A stretch of 64,000 bases of DNA. Source: Bacteroidales bacterium. Lineage in GTDB: Bacteria > Bacteroidota > Bacteroidia > Bacteroidales > UBA932. The stretch is taken from the NCBI GenBank assembly GCA_017429475.1, contig JAFROX010000005.1, positions 124,001 through 188,000 on the forward strand, read 5' to 3'. The translations under genes were made by a program, and so were the position numbers. Below the pieces are notes generated by a model, which saw only the letters and a program-made list of their open reading frames with translations, had not been told where the DNA came from and did not search any database. The stretch's first letter is position 1; each line of letters begins with the position of its first letter. This document shows positions 1 through 9,378 of this stretch, piece after piece.

Positions 1-717
1 CAGGCCATATATCCTGCTATGGGCGACACCCTGAACATTTTCAACCCTGCTGCGATACTGCAGACCGAGAAGCTTTTCCCTGCCGGCATCCTGTCGGTCG
101 ACGAGAACTTCGACGGCAAGTATGTCTTTATGCCGCGCGAACTGCTCGGCTCCCTGACGAGCCACGATGATGTCAGCTGCGTGGAGCTGCGCCTGTTGCC
201 TCAGGCTCTCGGCTCCGACGGTGTGGTGACTGGTGCCGTGCAGAAGGCTGTGGCCCGCACCCTGGGGGACGATTTTATTGTCAAGAACCGCTACCAGCAG
301 AACGAGAGCCTCTATAAGGTGATGCGCTACGAGAAGCTGGCGGTCTATTTCATATTGATCTTCGTGATGCTGATTATCTCCTGCAATGCTCTGGGCTCGC
401 TCTCGATGCTCATCATCGACAAGAAGGAGGACATCGGCATCCTACGCTCGATGGGCGCCACCAACAGGCAGATCCGCCATATCTTCCGTATGGAGGGGTG
501 GATGATCTCTCTGCTGGGCATCGTAATAGGCATCGCGCTTGGCCTGCTGATCTGCTTCCTGCAGGCCCGCTTCGGCATCGTCAAGCTGCCGGGCAACTTC
601 GTGGTCGACGCATATCCGGTGAAGGTGCAGTGGGGCGACGTGCTGCTGGTATTCGTGATTGTGGCGGCCATAGGTGCCTTAATGGCACAGCTGCCGGTCA
701 AAAAGGGTATCAAGTAG
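1..717 (+). CDS. FtsX/LolE-type ABC transporter permease, 3' part (5' end outside window)
   Basis: The frame is open from base 1, so only the last ~238 residues are present. What is seen: an extracytoplasmic domain, then three hydrophobic segments (around bases 343-411, 508-561 and 640-693) with the cytoplasmic motif [11 protein letters not shown] between the first two, and a charged end KKGIK. This arrangement is the C-terminal half of FtsX-domain permeases (LolC/LolE, MacB). In Bacteroidetes such proteins pair with an ATPase to release lipoproteins from the inner membrane or drive other cell-envelope transport. LolC/E is favoured over MacB because the extracytoplasmic part looks like the LolE type, but the ATPase partner is not in view, so the exact role is inferred. 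groES follows after 91 bp. Confidence 0.85.
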   Translation, partial: QAIYPAMGDTLNIFNPAAILQTEKLFPAGILSVDENFDGKYVFMPRELLGSLTSHDDVSCVELRLLPQALGSDGVVTGAVQKAVARTLGDDFIVKNRYQQNESLYKVMRYEKLAVYFILIFVMLIISCNALGSLSMLIIDKKEDIGILRSMGATNRQIRHIFRMEGWMISLLGIVIGIALGLLICFLQARFGIVKLPGNFVVDAYPVKVQWGDVLLVFVIVAAIGALMAQLPVKKGIK

Positions 718-742
718 TGCCATTTTGGCAGAAATTGCCGGG

Positions 743-757
743 TGGCACTCAATTTGC
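743..757 (+). promoter_or_regulatory. Candidate sigma-54 (-24/-12) promoter upstream of groES
   Basis: The bases TGGCAC-N5-TTGC match the RpoN consensus exactly, with GG and GC separated by 10 bases as required. The site lies 52 bp upstream of the groES ATG, predicting a start near 769. No CIRCE operator (TTAGCACTC-N9-GAGTGCTAA) is present in the gap. A chance match cannot be excluded. Confidence 0.4.
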
Positions 758-808
758 CGTATTTCGGCCTCGGTTAGAAAACAACAAAAAATTAAAAAAT
801 ACATTACT

Positions 809-1081
809 ATGAACATTAAACCTTTAGCAGACAGAGTGCTGGTCGAGCCCAAAGAAGCGATGACCAAGACAGCGAGCGGATTGTACATCCCTGACACCGC
901 AAAAGAGAAACCCCAGGAAGGAACAGTCGTTGCAGTGGGCAACGGAACCAAGGATGAGCCGATGGAGCTCAAGGTTGGTGACACCGTTCTTTACGGCAAG
1001 TACGCTGGCACTGAAATCTCAGCTGACGGCAAGAGCTATCTGATTATGCGTCAGAGCGACGTCGTTGCAATCGTTTGTTAA
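809..1081 (+). CDS. groES: Co-chaperonin GroES
   Basis: A 90-residue protein beginning [14 protein letters not shown], the typical GroES start, so the ATG at 809 is preferred over an upstream in-frame ATG that only adds unrelated residues. The mobile loop lies near residues 16-32 and carries the GLYIP hydrophobic anchor that binds GroEL. The C-terminal half forms the remainder of the 10-kDa beta-barrel. GroES caps the GroEL cylinder to make the closed folding chamber in the cytoplasm. groEL follows after 21 bp, so the two are one operon, possibly driven by the sigma-54-like site at 743-757. Confidence 0.97.
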   Translation: MNIKPLADRVLVEPKEAMTKTASGLYIPDTAKEKPQEGTVVAVGNGTKDEPMELKVGDTVLYGKYAGTEISADGKSYLIMRQSDVVAIVC

Positions 1082-1096
1082 TTTTTAAAATCGTAA

Positions 1097-2722
<1,626 letters not shown>

Positions 2723-2746
2723 TCCATCCGTGGCACACATCTGAGA

Positions 2747-2780
2747 AACAGGCTGACGCTTCCCGCCAGCCTGTTTTTTT
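2747..2780 (+). terminator. Rho-independent terminator of groES-groEL
   Basis: Perfect 9-bp stem AACAGGCTG / CAGCCTGTT with an 11-base loop, followed by a run of seven T. It lies 25 bp after the groEL stop. Confidence 0.85.
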
Positions 2781-2800
2781 GTGCCAGCGCGCCTGCTCCA

Positions 2801-2970
2801 GCCTCCCTTGCACAGACTTGTTTTGCGGCGACCTCCGTTCGCTGACGCTCACTCCGACCCCCCCAATTGCCTGCTTCGTCCTGCTACGCAGAACTCGCAT
2901 TCAATCGGTGCCCCCCTCTTTACTTCCGAGGGCGGTAGTGTCGCCTTCAAAACAGTCTGTTGCGGGAGGC
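2801..2970. repeat. TIR-bearing palindromic repeat, family 1, copy A
   Basis: A ~170-bp element whose two ends are inverted repeats: it begins GCCTCCC..GCACAGAC and ends with the complement of GCCTCCCGCAACAGAC, extending over about 31 bp with a few mismatches. The interior contains ACTCGCATTCAATCGG and a GAGGGCGGTAGTG stretch. Near-identical copies lie at 3720-3887 (same orientation) and 42246-42424 (opposite orientation). No plausible protein is encoded. It looks like a MITE- or BIME-like non-autonomous element. Confidence 0.75.
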
Positions 2971-3424
2971 ATCGCGCCGCCACATCAATGGCTGCCGCCA
3001 ACCTTGGTGGCATCGTCATTCCAGCGCTTTCTGCCAAAGTGCGTTGCGCCTACCCCTTCTACAGGAGCTTCCAGAGCCTATAGCCGAAGCGCACGGGCCT
3101 TTCTAAGGGGGGTGCGTTGTGCTCACTGCCTCTGTATGCAATCTGAGCCACATCTCCCTGACGCACTTTGGCGAAAAGCAGCCTTCGGGCGCTTGGACAA
3201 GCGGCTCGGAGGGCGCAGACACGCTCGGGCGGCGTCTTTCGCTGCGTTCGCCTGTCGCGACGAACTCGCCCTTATCGTCTGCATCTTTCGTTGTCGTCTG
3301 ACTGTGTCTGCTAACGCAGCCCAGTCGGCCTCCACCTCAATCTGCGCCGAACGTGGCTCAGACATCGTCGCTCCCGGGCGGCTCACTCCGCTCATCCGCT
3401 TTCTCGCCCTCGCTCAAGCGCCCT
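2971..3424. other. Gene-free GC-rich spacer with inverted repeats
   Basis: No plausible gene is seen; long open frames here are GC-driven and have low-complexity Arg/Ser/Ala/Pro translations. An inverted pair, GCCAAAGTGCG (3033-3043) and CGCACTTTGGC (3162-3172), spans a ~140-bp palindrome-like unit. The rest resembles decayed copies of the surrounding repeat material. Confidence 0.5.
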
Positions 3425-3715
3425 TTACGCCGCTTTCCCACGCCCCTGGCTGCTGCGCTCCGCGAAGTTATCCTCGGCAGAGCGAGGAGGGCCTTTCACC
3501 GAGCCCCCCGCAGCGCTGCCGGGAGATAACTGCCTTTGCACTGCGGTTGCATTATCGCCTCCTACCTGCCAAACATTCACAGAGCAAAAGCACCTCTTCC
3601 ACAAAGCCGCTAGCGACCCTTGCCATGCGCTGCGACGCCAAATCTCCTCACACCGCATTCCAATGTGCCCCACGATGCCCACAGCGCCACTCCGTATGGA
3701 CTGCGAATTTCGGGT
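3425..3715 (-). repeat. Composite repeat, inverted copy of the 32.8-33.08 kb unit
   Basis: Read on the minus strand this block matches 32805-33080: it holds the GAAGTTATC-type hairpin (here 3461-3535, with the CGGCGGCGCTGCGG-like interior), a stretch related to TGCGACGCCAAATCTCC, and the end TGCGAATTTCGGGTTT at 3702-3717. Similarity is clear but imperfect, with small indels. It is non-coding. Confidence 0.65.
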
Positions 3716-3719
3716 TTGT

Positions 3720-3887
3720 GCCTCCCTGTACAGACTTGTTTTGCGGCGACCTCCGTTCGCTGACGCTCACTCCGACCCCCCAATTGCCTGCTTCGTCCTG
3801 CTGCGCAGAACTCGCATTCAATCGGTGCCCCCCTCTTTACTACCGAGGGCGGTAGTGTCGCCTTCAAAACAGTCTGTTACGGGAGGC
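3720..3887. repeat. TIR-bearing palindromic repeat, family 1, copy B
   Basis: Almost identical to copy A at 2801-2970, with terminal inverted repeats starting GCCTCCC and ending GGGAGGC. The two copies bracket about 750 bp of other repeat material, between the convergent groEL and the outer-membrane protein gene. Confidence 0.75.
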
Positions 3888-3904
3888 AACGCGCAGCCCG
3901 GGCA

Positions 3905-3939
3905 CAAAAAAAGGCTGACCGCAATGGCCAGCCTCTTTT
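3905..3939 (-). terminator. Terminator of the outer-membrane protein gene
   Basis: The stem AGGCTGACC / GGCCAGCCT (one mismatch) with loop GCAAT is followed on the minus strand by a U-run (AAAAAAA at its left on the plus strand). It lies about 20 bp past the stop of the gene at 3959-4432. Confidence 0.75.
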
Positions 3940-3958
3940 GAGAGTAGTGCGTCTATAA

Positions 3959-4432
3959 TTAGAAGGTGAACTTCAGACCAACGCAAGCTACGTTCTGGTT
4001 CCAACCGAAACCACCGGTGATACCATCGTGAATGGTTGCATAGTATCCAGGGTTCCAGTCGATAGAAAGTGCGAAAGGAATAGCGCTGAATGCATACTCA
4101 AAACCGATGTTGCCGAAAACGCCAAGTCTGAGAGCAGTATAGTCACCAAACCAAGCACCAGCTGCAGCACCAAGGCCATAGAAGAACTGGAAACCGCCAG
4201 AGATCGGAACGTTCCAATCGAAAGTACCTGAAACGAAGAGGTTCAGATTCTCGTGGAAAATGTCAAGATCTGCTTTATAGTCGATAAAGTTGTTGGGGCC
4301 AGTGAACTGTTTGTAGGTAAGACCAAGGCCGCCGAAACCACCTTCAAGACCGATAGCTGCATTGTAAGGCTGAGCCTGAACTGCTGTGAATGAAAGGAAC
4401 ATTACAGCGATTGCGATAAAGAATTTCTTCAT
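3959..4432 (-). CDS. Small outer-membrane beta-barrel protein, unknown function
   Basis: 157 residues. A signal peptide (MKKFFIAIAVMFLSFTAVQAQ, cleavage expected after about residue 20) is followed by alternating amphipathic strands rich in Gly and aromatics and a terminal phenylalanine (GLKFTF), the hallmarks of an eight-stranded OmpX/OmpA-like outer-membrane barrel. The specific function is not recognisable. It is a single gene with its own -7 box (4466-4473) and terminator (3905-3939). Codon use is adapted, which suggests an abundant surface protein. Confidence 0.7.
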   Translation of the reverse strand: MKKFFIAIAVMFLSFTAVQAQPYNAAIGLEGGFGGLGLTYKQFTGPNNFIDYKADLDIFHENLNLFVSGTFDWNVPISGGFQFFYGLGAAAGAWFGDYTALRLGVFGNIGFEYAFSAIPFALSIDWNPGYYATIHDGITGGFGWNQNVACVGLKFTF

Positions 4433-4465
4433 TGTCTAAATTGTTTTGTGCGTTAAAATTCGCTG

Positions 4466-4473
4466 CAAATATA
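4466..4473 (-). promoter_or_regulatory. Bacteroidetes -7 box for the gene at 3959-4432
   Basis: TATATTTG on the minus strand, matching TAnnTTTG, 34 bp upstream of the ATG. It is back-to-back with the plus-strand box at 4484-4491. Confidence 0.65.
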
Positions 4474-4483
4474 GCAAATTATT

Positions 4484-4491
4484 TATATTTG
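4484..4491 (+). promoter_or_regulatory. Bacteroidetes -7 box for the gene at 4510
   Basis: TATATTTG, 18 bp upstream of the ATG at 4510, predicting a leader of only about a dozen bases. Confidence 0.6.
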
Positions 4492-4509
4492 GTCTAAAAC
4501 CACCGATTA

Positions 4510-5466
4510 ATGAGATTCCGCCACATCCTCGCAATAGCCCTGATCCTGGCCCTGGCGCCTTCCTGCAAGGAAAAGGATCCCGGCCCGAAACCCTTCCCGA
4601 TGCCCAACGTCCCCAGTATGGTGGCCGCAAGCGGCAATGTCCAGAACTATATGGTAGAGCACTTCTGGCAGCCCTTCTTCGCCGAGGACAGAGTCTTCTC
4701 GAAAGACACTTCCCTGATAGGCGGAGTCACGAAGGAAGCCTTCCAGGAGGCCTTCGTCAACTATGCCACCCTGCTCCTGTCGGCCGATATCAATAAGGGC
4801 CTCGCCGCGCAGAAGTATCTCCTGCAGGAAGCCGAGAAGATGGAAGCCGCCAATCCCGACGGCAAGGTGTGGGAGTCAGTGCTGTCGATATGCGACGCGA
4901 TGCTCTACGACCCGCAGTCAATCATCCGCAACGAGGAGATGTACATCCCGGTGGAAGAAGCCAAGGTAGCGTCGCAATTCACCACCGACGAGGAGAAGGC
5001 TGACGCCGCCGCGCTGCTGACCCGCCTCAAGCTGAACCGCCTCGGCACCCCGGCCGCGGACTTCGCCTTCACCCAACTGAACGGCCGCACCATCCGCCTT
5101 TATGACGTCAAGGCCGACATCATCGTGATGCTCTTCTCCAACCCCGGCTGCGAGAACTGCAAGGCCGTCATCGACCAGCTCCGCGCTATGCAGGGCCTGG
5201 ACGACCTCATCGCAAAAGGCAAGCTGGCGATAGTCAACGTCTATCCCGACGCCGACCTGGACGAATGGCGCAGCTACGCCCCGGTTTATCCGAAGAACTG
5301 GTACAACGGCTATAACGGAGACCTGGACGTCGCAGGCGGTCTCTACAACCTGCGCGCCATCCCTTCACTCTATGTGTTGGATGAAAACAAGAACGTGGTC
5401 TTCAAGGACGTGGACCCTGTGATTCTGATGCAGTATCTGAACTCAGCCCTGGCCGCAGCCCGCTAG
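4510..5466 (+). CDS. Thioredoxin-fold lipoprotein (DUF5106/TlpA-like)
   Basis: 318 residues. The N-terminus is a lipoprotein signal with lipobox LAPSC (Cys19), so the protein is anchored to a membrane and faces the periplasm or surface. Residues ~30-170 form a helical region like DUF5106; residues ~180-310 form a thioredoxin-like fold starting PAADFAFTQLNGRTIRLYD, with a redox CxxC (C214-E-N-C217) after the strand IIVMLFSNPG and the cis-Pro segment AIPSLYVLD. This suggests a TlpA/ResA-like thiol oxidoreductase. Substrates are not known. The short leader from the -7 box at 4484 supports this start. It converges with pnuC, 3 bp away. Confidence 0.8.
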   Translation: MRFRHILAIALILALAPSCKEKDPGPKPFPMPNVPSMVAASGNVQNYMVEHFWQPFFAEDRVFSKDTSLIGGVTKEAFQEAFVNYATLLLSADINKGLAAQKYLLQEAEKMEAANPDGKVWESVLSICDAMLYDPQSIIRNEEMYIPVEEAKVASQFTTDEEKADAAALLTRLKLNRLGTPAADFAFTQLNGRTIRLYDVKADIIVMLFSNPGCENCKAVIDQLRAMQGLDDLIAKGKLAIVNVYPDADLDEWRSYAPVYPKNWYNGYNGDLDVAGGLYNLRAIPSLYVLDENKNVVFKDVDPVILMQYLNSALAAAR

Positions 5467-5469
5467 CTG

Positions 5470-6183
5470 CTACTCGGCAGCCACCTCTGATGCAGCAGCC
5501 TCAGCTTCCTGCTTGTCCACCATCTTCTTCCATTCAATCCATCCTCTGATGGAATTGATGAGGTAGAAGGCCCACATAATCACCATCGGGCCTGAGTGCG
5601 GCTCGCCCTTCACGAACAGGGCCACCCACATAGCCAGGAACAGCGCGTTTGAGAGGTTCCAGGGAACCCACTGCTCCATATAGGCTTTCACCATCAGCAC
5701 CATTGCGACTACGCAGAGCATTGTGCTGGCACCGTCCTGCCACGGCTTGGCGTCGCCGAACTTCATCAGTATCAGCGAGCATACGACAATCAATGCAGCA
5801 CAGATCACAGTAGTCCATATGCGGCCTTTTGTGCCCATCTTGCGCGGTACCACGATCGTGCTCTGGCCGCTCTGCAGCCTCTTGCGCCACTGGAAGAAGC
5901 CTATGAACTGCATCGGAGTGTAGTACAGGCCGTTCAGCGCGGCGGCACCCCACAGCTGCGACTTGTAGCAGATGTATGCGTAGAGCGTCACGTTGATCAG
6001 GCCGAACAGGTAGTTGGTGATGCTGCCGTTGACGCAGAGCACCACGCAGACTATGCCGGCAATCGACGATATCGTGCCGATGATGTCGAAGCTGTTCGTA
6101 GCGATTGAGTTGACGACGTTGCAGGCCACGATTCCTATGAGCAGGAACCAGTCGAACGGACCGAGCAGATGTTTCTTTGCCAT
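5470..6183 (-). CDS. pnuC: Nicotinamide mononucleotide/riboside transporter PnuC
   Basis: 237 residues with about seven membrane segments. The stretch LFGLINVTLYAYICYKSQLW and the later WVPWNLSNALFLAMW region match PnuC, whose Trp/Asn residues line the vitamin path. PnuC proteins import nicotinamide riboside or related B vitamins by facilitated diffusion, with trapping by a cytoplasmic kinase; in Bacteroidetes some homologues carry thiamin, so the substrate is inferred. The gene starts 12 bp after the stop of the large gene at 6196-9156 and is probably cotranscribed with it. The acidic/Ala-rich C-terminus (EAEAAASEVAAE) is outside the membrane core. Confidence 0.88.
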   Translation of the reverse strand: MAKKHLLGPFDWFLLIGIVACNVVNSIATNSFDIIGTISSIAGIVCVVLCVNGSITNYLFGLINVTLYAYICYKSQLWGAAALNGLYYTPMQFIGFFQWRKRLQSGQSTIVVPRKMGTKGRIWTTVICAALIVVCSLILMKFGDAKPWQDGASTMLCVVAMVLMVKAYMEQWVPWNLSNALFLAMWVALFVKGEPHSGPMVIMWAFYLINSIRGWIEWKKMVDKQEAEAAASEVAAE

Positions 6184-6195
6184 TTTCGAAACAGT

Positions 6196-9156
6196 TTAAA
6201 GTGAGTACGATGTAATGAACTGGAAATTGTCTTGCCAGGTGTGCGTAGGTATATCCAAATAGTGTGCCCAGCGTACACCCAGCTGCAGCTCGGCGCCGAT
6301 GCGCAGGAAGTGTCCCTGCAGGGTGGCCGACGTTCCGTATGACCACAGATGCACTTTGTTCGGGCCGCGGAGATTGTCGATGGCGCAGTCGATGAAGGGG
6401 ATGAGGTTCACCCTCATCAGGTAGAACAGCGTGGTGGGCTGGAAGTCGCCGATATAGATGGGCAGGGCGTAGTCCACCGACACCTTGGCGTAGTCGCGCA
6501 GGATATATGACTGGTAGCCCCTCGGCATCTTTGCCAGGTTGGTGATGGAGCCGTTGTTGCCGTTGCCGGTCTGGTACTGGTATTCGGCGTCGATCTTGAA
6601 GCCCTGCTGCTTGGTGATGCCGGGCAGGTAGCCGTAGCCGTGCATATAACCCAGCATTCCGTTGTTGTTGAGGTTGCCTTTGGCATAGGCTCCGCGCAGT
6701 TCCAGGCCTATTCCGAGCCTCGGCATAAGGGCGGTCTTGGTCTGCGGGAGCATACGGTACCAGCGCAGGCCGTACTGCAGGTCCCAGTTGTAGTGGGCTT
6801 TCTGTCCTTCGTATTCTATGACGTCGTTGGTGAAGTTGAAGGCTACTTCGGGAATGAGACCGCTGTTGATGCCGCCGCGACTGAGGTTGATGGGAATGTA
6901 CATCTTTGATGCGATCTCGAGGGCCGACCTGGAAGTGGTGTCGACGAACGACACGCGGGCGTTGTCGACGTCCATCACGCGGATGATGTTCTTGTTGCGG
7001 TCGTTGTAGTCGACTGCCAGCTCGAAGGCGGGGTAGAGGCCGTTATATACGAAATGGGCGTGGCCGGCGTGGAAGCCGTGGTGGAATGAGTAGCCCAGCT
7101 GCGTCTCGGCGGTGCCGAGCAGGTTCTGCATCAGGATGGTGGCTCCGGGAGCGGCGAGCTGGTAGTAGTGCTCGTAGCTGCGGTCCATTATGCGGTTCAC
7201 GCTGAAGTAGAGCGGAGCCCACGAGTGGATGTGGAAGAGGTCGGCGGCCTTGCTGAAATGCCTGGGCTGGATGGCCTCTATCGAGTCGCGCAGCGCTGCC
7301 TGCTCTTCTTCGCCCATCGGCTGCACGCGGGCATTGGCCATCTCGGCGAAGTGCTCTGCGAAATAGAACTTGTAGGGCTCGTCCCAGCTGGCCTGGGTGT
7401 TCACCAGCGAATCCTGCGGGGTGCGAACGGGATGGTAACCCTTGTTGTCGTAGTATGTATAGTAGAGCATCCTCTTCTCGTCGTCATAGTAGGGAGAGAA
7501 GGCGCCGTAGGGCACATTGGTCAGTTTCGTGAGGACTCCTGTGTAGGGAGAGTAGCTGTAGAGGTTGGTCACTCCGTCCAGGTCTGTTTGGAACACTATG
7601 TCGCTGCCGTAGTTGTTGAGGTTGAGGATGGTGCGGGTCTGGTCGGGGATCTCACAGCGCCAGGCTGACTGTCCGAGGCCCATCGAGATGTCCTGCAGAA
7701 GGATGGAGTACAGTCCCCAGCCGTCATTGGTCACTATGCCGGCGTACATCCTGTCGCCCACCCATATCGTGTGCTTTATCTGGCCGTCCTTCGCTGCGCG
7801 GACAGTAGCCACCCGTTCTCCCGAAGTCCGGTCGATGAGCACCAGGTTGGAGCTGCCCTGCAGGGGATATTCGGTGACGGAGATGAGGTTTCCGGCGAAG
7901 GTGAAGGCCGGGTTGTAGTAGCGCGTGCCGTGGGTGATGTTGCGCACCTTGCGGGTGTTGATGTCATACTCCCGGATGATGGAGTGGTCCTCGAGTTCCC
8001 AGCGCTCGTCGGGGATGATTTCGCTCCACATCAGGCTGTGGTCGGAAGAAGGCTTCACCTGGCTGACGCGGCCTTCGGAGGCGAAGGGGCGGATGAAGTG
8101 CTCGTTGCCCTCGGGGTCGATGCTGATCAGCTGGCTGACGTTCTCATAGCCGGCCTTGACTGCATAGACGTTGCCGTCGCCAAGCATCACGGGAGAGTGG
8201 TATGTCGTGTAGTATTTGTTGGGGTTGTTACTCAGCCACTCCATATAGTTGGTCTCTCCGCGCTGGGCGAGGTCCTGGGTGAAGTACTCGCGGAACAGCT
8301 TCACGCCGGAACGGAAGTGCTTGCGGGCGGTGTTTTTGGAGTAGCGCATAAACGCCACGTTGTAGATGCCGAGGTTGGCGACTTCGTGGGTCCAGGCATT
8401 GAGGATCTCCCCGGGATAGTAGTAGTTGTCGCTGTAGTACATCGCCGTGGAGTGCATCAGATAGCCCAGGGTGTACTTGTTGGGGGCGTAGTTGCGGTAC
8501 GAGCCGTAGCGCCAGTTGTCGTAGCTGCGGTTCTCGCCCTCCATTATGGAGGCCTTGATGTCCATCAGGAAGTTGGGGTCGCGGCCACGGCCGACGTTGC
8601 TGAAGTTTGTCTCGTTGTGCACGGCGTCGCCCTCGAGGAACCAGCCGGAAGGGTACATACCCACTCCGAGGCCGGAACTCTGCTCGCCCATCAGGTACGA
8701 CAGGAACTTGAAGAAGCCCTTGGTGTAGTGGGTCATCTGGTCGATGTGGCGGGCTTCGTGGAGCGAGAGCTGCTGCTCCCACGGCTGTGCGTAGCCGCCC
8801 TTGAACTCAGGGGTGGAGAGGATGTCGACGCGCTTGGGGGCCCACACCACGGTGGCGTTGCTGACTGAAGTGTAGGGGTGCAGCACGAGGGGGATGTTGA
8901 CCATCTCGACACCCATACCCTCGTCGGAGAGCTTGCGGTTCTTCTCGAAGTTGAAGAGATAGACGCGCGCCAGGGAGTCCATATAGTTGGGATAGACTAT
9001 GCTGAAGTGCTCTGACTTCATCCTGTTCCACTGGACGAACGCAGGGTCGGAGCCGATGGTGTAGTACTGCGCATACGCCTGCCGGCAAGGAAACAATGCC
9101 GTCAGCAACACCATCGCCGCCGCGATTCTCGCTATGTTCAGAAGCCTTCTCTTCAT
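6196..9156 (-). CDS. Large secreted protein: HExxH metallopeptidase-like domain + TolB-like propeller + C-terminal barrel
   Basis: 986 residues from the ATG at 9156; this start gives a clean signal peptide (MKRRLLNIARIAAAMVLLTA..AYAQ), whereas the longer frame adds intergenic residues. Residues ~40-190 carry a gluzincin-like zinc site: H133-E-A-R-H137, with a possible third ligand E175 in GWFLEGD. Residues ~370-640 contain repeated blades resembling TolB/DPP-IV propellers (for example SSDHSLMWSE, GVTNLYSYSPYTG). The last ~300 residues are rich in alternating aromatic strands typical of an outer-membrane barrel. The likely location is the outer membrane with an exported protease-like domain; substrate and activity are unknown. 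pnuC follows after 12 bp. Confidence 0.75.
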   Translation of the reverse strand: MKRRLLNIARIAAAMVLLTALFPCRQAYAQYYTIGSDPAFVQWNRMKSEHFSIVYPNYMDSLARVYLFNFEKNRKLSDEGMGVEMVNIPLVLHPYTSVSNATVVWAPKRVDILSTPEFKGGYAQPWEQQLSLHEARHIDQMTHYTKGFFKFLSYLMGEQSSGLGVGMYPSGWFLEGDAVHNETNFSNVGRGRDPNFLMDIKASIMEGENRSYDNWRYGSYRNYAPNKYTLGYLMHSTAMYYSDNYYYPGEILNAWTHEVANLGIYNVAFMRYSKNTARKHFRSGVKLFREYFTQDLAQRGETNYMEWLSNNPNKYYTTYHSPVMLGDGNVYAVKAGYENVSQLISIDPEGNEHFIRPFASEGRVSQVKPSSDHSLMWSEIIPDERWELEDHSIIREYDINTRKVRNITHGTRYYNPAFTFAGNLISVTEYPLQGSSNLVLIDRTSGERVATVRAAKDGQIKHTIWVGDRMYAGIVTNDGWGLYSILLQDISMGLGQSAWRCEIPDQTRTILNLNNYGSDIVFQTDLDGVTNLYSYSPYTGVLTKLTNVPYGAFSPYYDDEKRMLYYTYYDNKGYHPVRTPQDSLVNTQASWDEPYKFYFAEHFAEMANARVQPMGEEEQAALRDSIEAIQPRHFSKAADLFHIHSWAPLYFSVNRIMDRSYEHYYQLAAPGATILMQNLLGTAETQLGYSFHHGFHAGHAHFVYNGLYPAFELAVDYNDRNKNIIRVMDVDNARVSFVDTTSRSALEIASKMYIPINLSRGGINSGLIPEVAFNFTNDVIEYEGQKAHYNWDLQYGLRWYRMLPQTKTALMPRLGIGLELRGAYAKGNLNNNGMLGYMHGYGYLPGITKQQGFKIDAEYQYQTGNGNNGSITNLAKMPRGYQSYILRDYAKVSVDYALPIYIGDFQPTTLFYLMRVNLIPFIDCAIDNLRGPNKVHLWSYGTSATLQGHFLRIGAELQLGVRWAHYLDIPTHTWQDNFQFITSYSL

Positions 9157-9178
9157 ACGCGCGCATATGTGCAAATCA

Positions 9179-9186
9179 CAAAAGTA
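9179..9186 (-). promoter_or_regulatory. Bacteroidetes -7 box for the gene at 6196-9156
   Basis: TACTTTTG on the minus strand, 23 bp before the ATG at 9156. It supports that start codon. Confidence 0.5.
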
Positions 9187-9206
9187 AGAATTATTGCGAA
9201 AATCCC

Positions 9207-9214
9207 TACATTTG
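9207..9214 (+). promoter_or_regulatory. Bacteroidetes -7 box for uvrC
   Basis: TACATTTG on the plus strand, with a TATTG-like -33 element around 9192. It implies a ~155-base leader before the uvrC ATG. Confidence 0.5.
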
Positions 9215-9224
9215 TAGAAGTAGA

Positions 9225-9345
9225 CCGTGCGCCTAAGGCGCGGGTGTTTGGTTGCAGTGAGGACCCTGGCCACCCTCGGCCGATAGAGGGAGGGGCCCAC
9301 GCGCAGCGTGGGAAGGAGACGCGAAGCGTCGGTCCGAACAGCAAC
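9225..9345 (+). repeat. String of small perfect hairpins in the uvrC leader
   Basis: Three short palindromes occur in a row: GCGCCTAAGGCGC (near 9229), CCCACGC-GCA-GCGTGGG (near 9297) and GACGC-GAA-GCGTC (near 9319). The rest of the segment has no gene. The unit resembles other small-hairpin intergenic repeats in this window and may affect uvrC mRNA. Confidence 0.45.
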
Positions 9346-9378
9346 AAACAGAGCGCCAAAGCACGGTCGTCTTCAGAT

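Noticed and set aside
719..808. CIRCE operator before groES
   Set aside because: The TTAGCACTC-N9-GAGTGCTAA inverted repeat is not present.
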